Source: Tritrichomonas musculus (Eukaryota > Parabasalia > Tritrichomonadida > Tritrichomonadidae). Taken from it: a DNA stretch of 64,000 bases. The notes under the pieces were generated by a model. The model ran no database searches. It was not told where the DNA came from and saw nothing but the letters and a program-made list of their open reading frames with translations. The stretch lies in assembly GCA_039105265.1 (NCBI GenBank), contig JAPFFF010000008.1, positions 2,418,001-2,482,000 of the forward strand, given 5' to 3'. Position 1 is the stretch's first letter. Every line of letters begins with the position of its first letter. The translations under genes were made by a program, and so were the position numbers. This document shows positions 59,811-64,000 of this stretch, piece by piece.

Positions 59811-62570
59811 TTAGAATTCAATATAAATACTTTTTGCAAATATGATTCCTCTTTCAATTTTTTTGGCAGCTTCATTAAATTTCATTGCAAGCTTTTCATT
59901 ATCTCTATCTCTTGCGATCTCACCATAACTAGTTAACAAGCTAAAAACTTTAGTAATTATGCTTGCCATCTGTCCTTCCAAAATTGTTTGTCCATGACTA
60001 ATTACTGTGCTAAATGATTCACCTTTGGCCCACAAATAGACAGGATACATTACATTTGGATTTATATTTGATATAATGAAATCATCTTCATCAACTTGAA
60101 TTGAATATTTCTTCATTTTTGTCACGACATTATTAACGATATTAAACATTTTATTATACTTCTTAGTCATTTTACTTGATATATCTTCAACATATTTGTT
60201 ATTTCTTCCAACACGTTGAGCAACTAAACAAGAACAAAGAGCAGCAACTTCTTCTTTAGTGCAATCATCGAATATATCGCTGCAGATAAGTTCTGTTGAT
60301 ATAATTTCATGACCATAAATATCACATGCAATGATTCCTTTTAAACAAAGCGAATATTTACCATCTAATTCGTTTATGTAACGAGATTCTTTGAGGAATT
60401 TCAAATATGATTCGTATTCTTTGAGCTCTTTATTATAGAGAATGTTCTCATCACATTTAATCTTTTTGGAAAGATTTCCAGCGGTTGTTGACTTTTTGAG
60501 ATGATTAACAATTGAATCGCACATGAAACAAGGCGATTCAAGTATTTCCAAAATGATCTGATTATGCAAATTTGAATATTCAATGAATTTATCATCTCTA
60601 ACTTCCATGAAATCACAATATGTGTTTAATTTTTCTTTGATATCAATCTGACTCATGATTTCAATCTTTTCTTGCTTGCTCATTGACTCAATATCATTTG
60701 AAACAGAACTAACAAGAATATGCAAACATTCAAATTCATTTTGTGTTACTTCAAAGACTTCTCCTTTTGAAGATAAAAGAGAAACTTTATAAATTTCACT
60801 TGAATTATAAACAATGTTGTTTATAATTGCAATAATAAATATATTTTGATTCATATACAAAACAAGCATCCCTGTTTTAAGTGCTTTTTCAAATTCATCT
60901 GAATATTCAGTAACAATTTGAGAATTGACAAAATTGACGTTTTCATAGGATGAAGTAAAAGAACGAATTGGAGCTCCATCATTTATATCTTCAATATCAA
61001 ATGTAATTTCATTTTCAGCAAATGGACAATCGTTAATTCTTATCTTTGAGAGTAAATTTTTATGTCTCTCAATCTGAGTGTTTAATCTTGAAAGTTTTGA
61101 GTTGTTTGCGCTTTCTAGAAAACTTTTTCTTAATATTTCATTGATTTTCATCCCACTATTGTCGGATATTGAGTTAATTACCATCTTGAAATTGATCTGG
61201 AATTGACTTTTAATTTCTTCAGGTTCGCCACAGAATAAATCATTCAAGTAACTCTCTTCAGGGAACTTTTTACCAATGCAAACAATAGATGTACCAACAA
61301 TATCGAGTCCTCTTCTACCTGCTCTTCCACTCATTTGCTGATATTCAGTTGAAGTTAAGTCATTAAACTCTTTTCCATTGAATTTCTGGATGCCACTGAA
61401 GCAGCAAGTTCGAACAGGAAGATTTAATCCCATTCCTATCGTTGATGTACAAAAAACTAACTTCACATAACCATCACTCAAAAGGATTTCAACAGCTTCC
61501 TTTAAAATTGGAAGAATTCCTGAATGATGCATAGCAACGCCACATTTAAGTAAGCCGAACATTTTCCGTATTTGTGGGAGATTTCTATCTTCACAGGGAA
61601 TCTTTTGCAGGACTTTTTTGAAGAAGTTTTCAACGTATTTTTTTTCTTCATTTGTGAGCAAATTAATCCCGATGCTGTTAATGATCGCATTTGTCTTTTC
61701 TTCTATTGATCTGATAGAGAATTCAAAGATGAGAGCAGGAAGCAGCTTGTTTGATTGCAGATTTAAAATAAGACTCATTAGATATCGCTTGTCTCTTGGA
61801 TTTCCTTTTAATGGACTTCGTCTGGCTCTTCTCACTTCATTTCTGTCAAAAGAATTTCCATATTTTTGATTGTCCGTGATTGTGAGGAATCTGTCGTTAA
61901 CATAAAGACAATGATTGAGTGGAATTGGCCTTTTGTTGTGCATTTCAATATATATCGATCTTTTTTTGGTTCTCGAAATCCAATCAGCAATTTCAACAGC
62001 ATTTGGCATCGATGCTGACAGAAACGCCATCTTGATGTGATCTGGCATCCGTATAACTGACTCTTCCCAGACGCCTCCTCTTTCCTGGTTTGCAATGTAA
62101 TGGAACTCGTCAAAAATAACCATATCAACGTCTTTCAAAAGAAGATCGTTTTTGTATAACATTGAACGAAGAATTTCTGTGGTCATCACTAATATTGGCG
62201 CATTTCTATTGAGTGTGATATCGCCCGTTATGATGCCAACCGTGCCAAAATTATTCGCAAACTCTCTGTATTTTTGATTTGAAAGCGATTTGATCGGTGA
62301 TGTGTATATTGCACGCCTATTGTTTTTTCTGCTCTGCCCAATCGCATACAAGGCAATCACAGTCTTACCTGCTGATGTTGGTACTGAAACAAAAACACTT
62401 TCGCTTTGTGAAAGCCTATAAATGGACCTTTTTTGGAATTCATCTAATTCAAATTTAAACTTCACTGGAAGATCACAAACATCTTCTTCAAATTTGGATA
62501 CATCATAGTCATCAATAATTGATTTATACTGACCTTGGTTTGCTGATCTCATTTTTGAGTTAAGTGACAT
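59811..62570 (-). CDS. Ski2/Mtr4-family DExH RNA helicase
   Basis: The protein has 919 residues. Helicase motifs are Q-type entry FELDEFQKRSI (about 40-50), Walker A SAGKT (66-70), TSPIKSLSNQK, Walker B DEFH (154-157), ERGGVWEE, FLSASMPN (183-190) and QMSGRAGRRGLD (about 410). The C-terminal half contains an arch-like insertion and ends with a DSHCT-type helical domain (about 740-919; MKKYSIQVDEDDFI, VYLWAKGESF). Ski2 and Mtr4 feed RNA into the exosome in cytoplasm and nucleus respectively. The DEFH box differs from the usual DEVH/DEIH. The N-terminus before the helicase core is only ~40 residues. Which of the two it is cannot be settled here. Confidence 0.93.
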   Translation of the reverse strand: MSLNSKMRSANQGQYKSIIDDYDVSKFEEDVCDLPVKFKFELDEFQKRSIYRLSQSESVFVSVPTSAGKTVIALYAIGQSRKNNRRAIYTSPIKSLSNQKYREFANNFGTVGIITGDITLNRNAPILVMTTEILRSMLYKNDLLLKDVDMVIFDEFHYIANQERGGVWEESVIRMPDHIKMAFLSASMPNAVEIADWISRTKKRSIYIEMHNKRPIPLNHCLYVNDRFLTITDNQKYGNSFDRNEVRRARRSPLKGNPRDKRYLMSLILNLQSNKLLPALIFEFSIRSIEEKTNAIINSIGINLLTNEEKKYVENFFKKVLQKIPCEDRNLPQIRKMFGLLKCGVAMHHSGILPILKEAVEILLSDGYVKLVFCTSTIGMGLNLPVRTCCFSGIQKFNGKEFNDLTSTEYQQMSGRAGRRGLDIVGTSIVCIGKKFPEESYLNDLFCGEPEEIKSQFQINFKMVINSISDNSGMKINEILRKSFLESANNSKLSRLNTQIERHKNLLSKIRINDCPFAENEITFDIEDINDGAPIRSFTSSYENVNFVNSQIVTEYSDEFEKALKTGMLVLYMNQNIFIIAIINNIVYNSSEIYKVSLLSSKGEVFEVTQNEFECLHILVSSVSNDIESMSKQEKIEIMSQIDIKEKLNTYCDFMEVRDDKFIEYSNLHNQIILEILESPCFMCDSIVNHLKKSTTAGNLSKKIKCDENILYNKELKEYESYLKFLKESRYINELDGKYSLCLKGIIACDIYGHEIISTELICSDIFDDCTKEEVAALCSCLVAQRVGRNNKYVEDISSKMTKKYNKMFNIVNNVVTKMKKYSIQVDEDDFIISNINPNVMYPVYLWAKGESFSTVISHGQTILEGQMASIITKVFSLLTSYGEIARDRDNEKLAMKFNEAAKKIERGIIFAKSIYIEF

Positions 62571-62601
62571 AAAAAAATAATTCTATTAAAATCTAAATGA
62601 T

Positions 62602-62676
62602 GTGACAGAAATTTTATTTTTTCTCTCAATTTTGATGACAGAAAATTTATTTTTTCTCTCAATTTTGATGACAGGA
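62602..62676. repeat. Short tandem repeat, ~36-bp unit, about two copies
   Basis: The unit, built from GACAGAAAATTTATTTTTTC then TCTCAATTTTGAT, occurs twice in tandem with small differences and starts a third time. It lies in the upstream region of the helicase gene. Confidence 0.75.
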
Positions 62677-62840
62677 ATTTTAAACTATACAATTATTTTT
62701 TTTTTTTTCCAATTGCAAATCACTTCAAATGATTAAATTTGTAATAACAAAGAAAATTTTTGATAAACACTTTTGTTTAAAGCTAAATTCAAAAAAAATT
62801 ATTTGATTTCCCAAAAAGTTATGCAAATAATGTTCTTTTT

Positions 62841-62997
62841 CATTATCCCTTTCGGCCGTATGCCGTAATTGAAGATTTTTTTATGTAAAGTATTCAAAAA
62901 GTTGCACTTTTGCCGTGTGCCGTAGAAATTTTGTAAAATAAACTATTCAATGAACGACCAAATAGCCGTATTTTACAAAACCGCCGAAGGGATACTT
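62841..62997. repeat. Inverted repeat, possible small MITE
   Basis: The left arm TATCCCTTTCGGCCGTA (62844-62860) pairs imperfectly with the right arm, whose reverse complement contains TATCCCTTCGGCGGTTTTGTA (62974-62994). About 115 bp lies between, including further GCCGTATGCCGTA / GCCGTGTGCCGTA motifs. These GC-rich motifs stand out in the A/T-rich background. Confidence 0.45.
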
Positions 62998-63213
62998 TTT
63001 CATTTTTGAGAAATTTCTTTTTTGCTGAAAATTCAATTTAATTAATACATTTATTTGAGTTGACAATATTAAAATTATTATATGTAATAAAAAATCTTTT
63101 TTTATTATATATATTTTAAGATATACCTGATACAATTTTTAATAAAAAAAATTATCGTTTTTTATGAATTTTTCATAAGTCTCATAGAAAATATAAATTT
63201 ATATTAATTTAAA

Positions 63214-64000
63214 ATGGAAGAAACATTCGAACTATTTCAAAATCTCAAAGAAAAACATTTGATCAAAACCAATAATCCTAATTTAAATGAAATATTATAT
63301 GAGTTCTCATTTTTTTTTGTCAAAGATGAAAAAGAATTAGATATAATCATCAAACCTCAGAACCAATAAATTATCATCATTGATGAACATACAAGTTCAA
63401 AATGTACATTATTAGGCTTCTAATGAAGTTTTTCAAAAAATGAACGATGAATTGATGATATTTTATATCATTGATTTTAAAATCAAAGAAGACATTCAAA
63501 CATTTCAGAAACGATTTTTAATCAAGAATCAAAACGTCAAAAATTTGGGGAAATTAATGACACAAAACATTTGCGGTTATTTACTAATTGAAGCATAAGA
63601 AAATTCGTTCACAACAAGAGTTACTTGATGGCAAAACAAATGAAATTCAAAGAAATCAATACATCGTCATAAATACAATCAATTCAACAGCAACGTCAAT
63701 TATTCAAAAAATTTATGATTTCAAGGAAAAGAAATTTTTCATTAAGAAGATAAGAAGACGAACATATGAAAGAAGAAAATTAGATTTCAGAGAAAAATAT
63801 AATTACAACAAAGCTCATCATCATCACTTTTATTACAACATTATTCTGATAAAAATGGAGGAAAAAGTGAAAGCGATGAAGGAATGAGTCTTGAACCTTC
63901 AAAATTTGTAAATAAAGAGAAAATCATTTTTGAAACAATTTTAGTATTAGTTTATCTTCATCATCATCATTTTATATATAGAGATTTAAAACCAAACAAT
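63214..64000 (+). pseudogene. Decayed protein kinase gene, running off the right edge
   Basis: The sequence starts with an ATG (63214) and coding-like text (METFELFQNL-type), then TAA after ~50 codons and several further stops and frameshifts. Kinase landmarks survive in order: YIVINTINSTATSIIQKIYD (Gly-loop region), FFIKKI (VAIK lysine region), HHHHFYYNIILI, and at the window edge FIYRDLKPNN (HRD catalytic loop, with YRD for HRD). The spacing matches a typical trichomonad kinase. The gene cannot make a full kinase unless the sequence is wrong. The part after the catalytic loop is outside the window. Confidence 0.8.

Larger units (their letters stand above)
62571..63213. other. Gene-free stretch with a tandem repeat and an inverted repeat
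   Basis: These 643 bp lie upstream of the helicase and of the kinase pseudogene. They hold the tandem repeat at 62602-62676 and the inverted repeat at 62841-62997. The remainder is A/T-rich. Confidence 0.6.

Noticed and set aside
16983-62570. Spliceosomal introns
   Set aside because: I looked for the trichomonad-type ACTAACACACAG 3' motif near gene starts and did not see it. The host genes read as single open frames. Introns elsewhere cannot be excluded by eye.
63588-63887. Separate 99-codon gene
   Set aside because: Its translation is the N-lobe part of the decayed kinase gene, continuous with kinase landmarks on both sides.

Overview
This window looks like nuclear DNA of a parabasalid protist, most likely a Tritrichomonas-type trichomonad. 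It is very AT-rich, almost all genes are single uninterrupted ORFs, and intergenic gaps are short and A/T-rich. The gene set is eukaryotic: protein kinases, DENN and TBC Rab regulators, SCAMP, importin-beta, a Ski2/Mtr4-type helicase, an axonemal EFHC1-like protein, a TBL1-like WD40 protein and eukaryotic tRNAs. The EFHC1-like gene argues for a flagellate rather than an amoeba such as Entamoeba. The species is inference.

Region 1 (1-16,982, all on the minus strand) is a head-to-tail array of two nearly identical ~10.1-kb non-LTR retrotransposons abutting the 3' end of an intact tRNA-Met(CAT) gene. The inner copy (6830-16909) is complete. The outer copy (1-6815) runs off the left edge. Between them lies a 15-bp duplicate of the tRNA 3' end. 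The element encodes a Q/N-rich first ORF and, in the same frame after one UAG, a giant ORF with Myb/SANT-like segments, C2H2 zinc fingers, a reverse transcriptase, a CCHC knuckle and an R2-type restriction-like (PD-(D/E)XK) endonuclease.

Region 2 (17,264-28,961) holds host genes: a pseudokinase, an RmlC-like epimerase, a multi-pass membrane protein, a CAMK-like kinase, a possible MED13-like protein and a DENN protein. A small inverted-repeat element lies at 26,584-26,798.

Region 3 (29,278 to about 34,400) is a second tRNA locus. An intact tRNA-Ala(TGC) is followed at its 3' end by two decayed relatives of the region-1 retrotransposon, again in the same orientation as the tRNA and separated by a remnant of the tRNA 3' end. 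The first relic contains about 2.7 kb of foreign DNA, which itself hosts a complete 1,724-bp pogo/Tc1-like DNA transposon with perfect 21-bp TIRs and TA duplications. The two loci together indicate a family of REL-endonuclease retrotransposons that insert at tRNA gene 3' ends. This is the most interesting content of the window.

Region 4 (35,023-62,570) is ordinary host sequence: TBC Rab-GAP, unknown protein, K+ channel, coiled-coil protein, PDI-like protein, amino-acid transporter, eIF4G-like protein, TBL1-like protein, small unknown protein, SCAMP, Q-rich protein, EFHC1-like protein, importin-beta and the helicase. A non-coding hAT-like element occupies 42,785-43,750. The window ends in a decayed protein kinase gene (63,214-64,000).

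Several starts were moved from upstream TTG/GTG codons to the first in-frame ATG, because initiation in this organism is expected at AUG. All functions are predicted from residues and domain order visible in the sequence. No database search was run.
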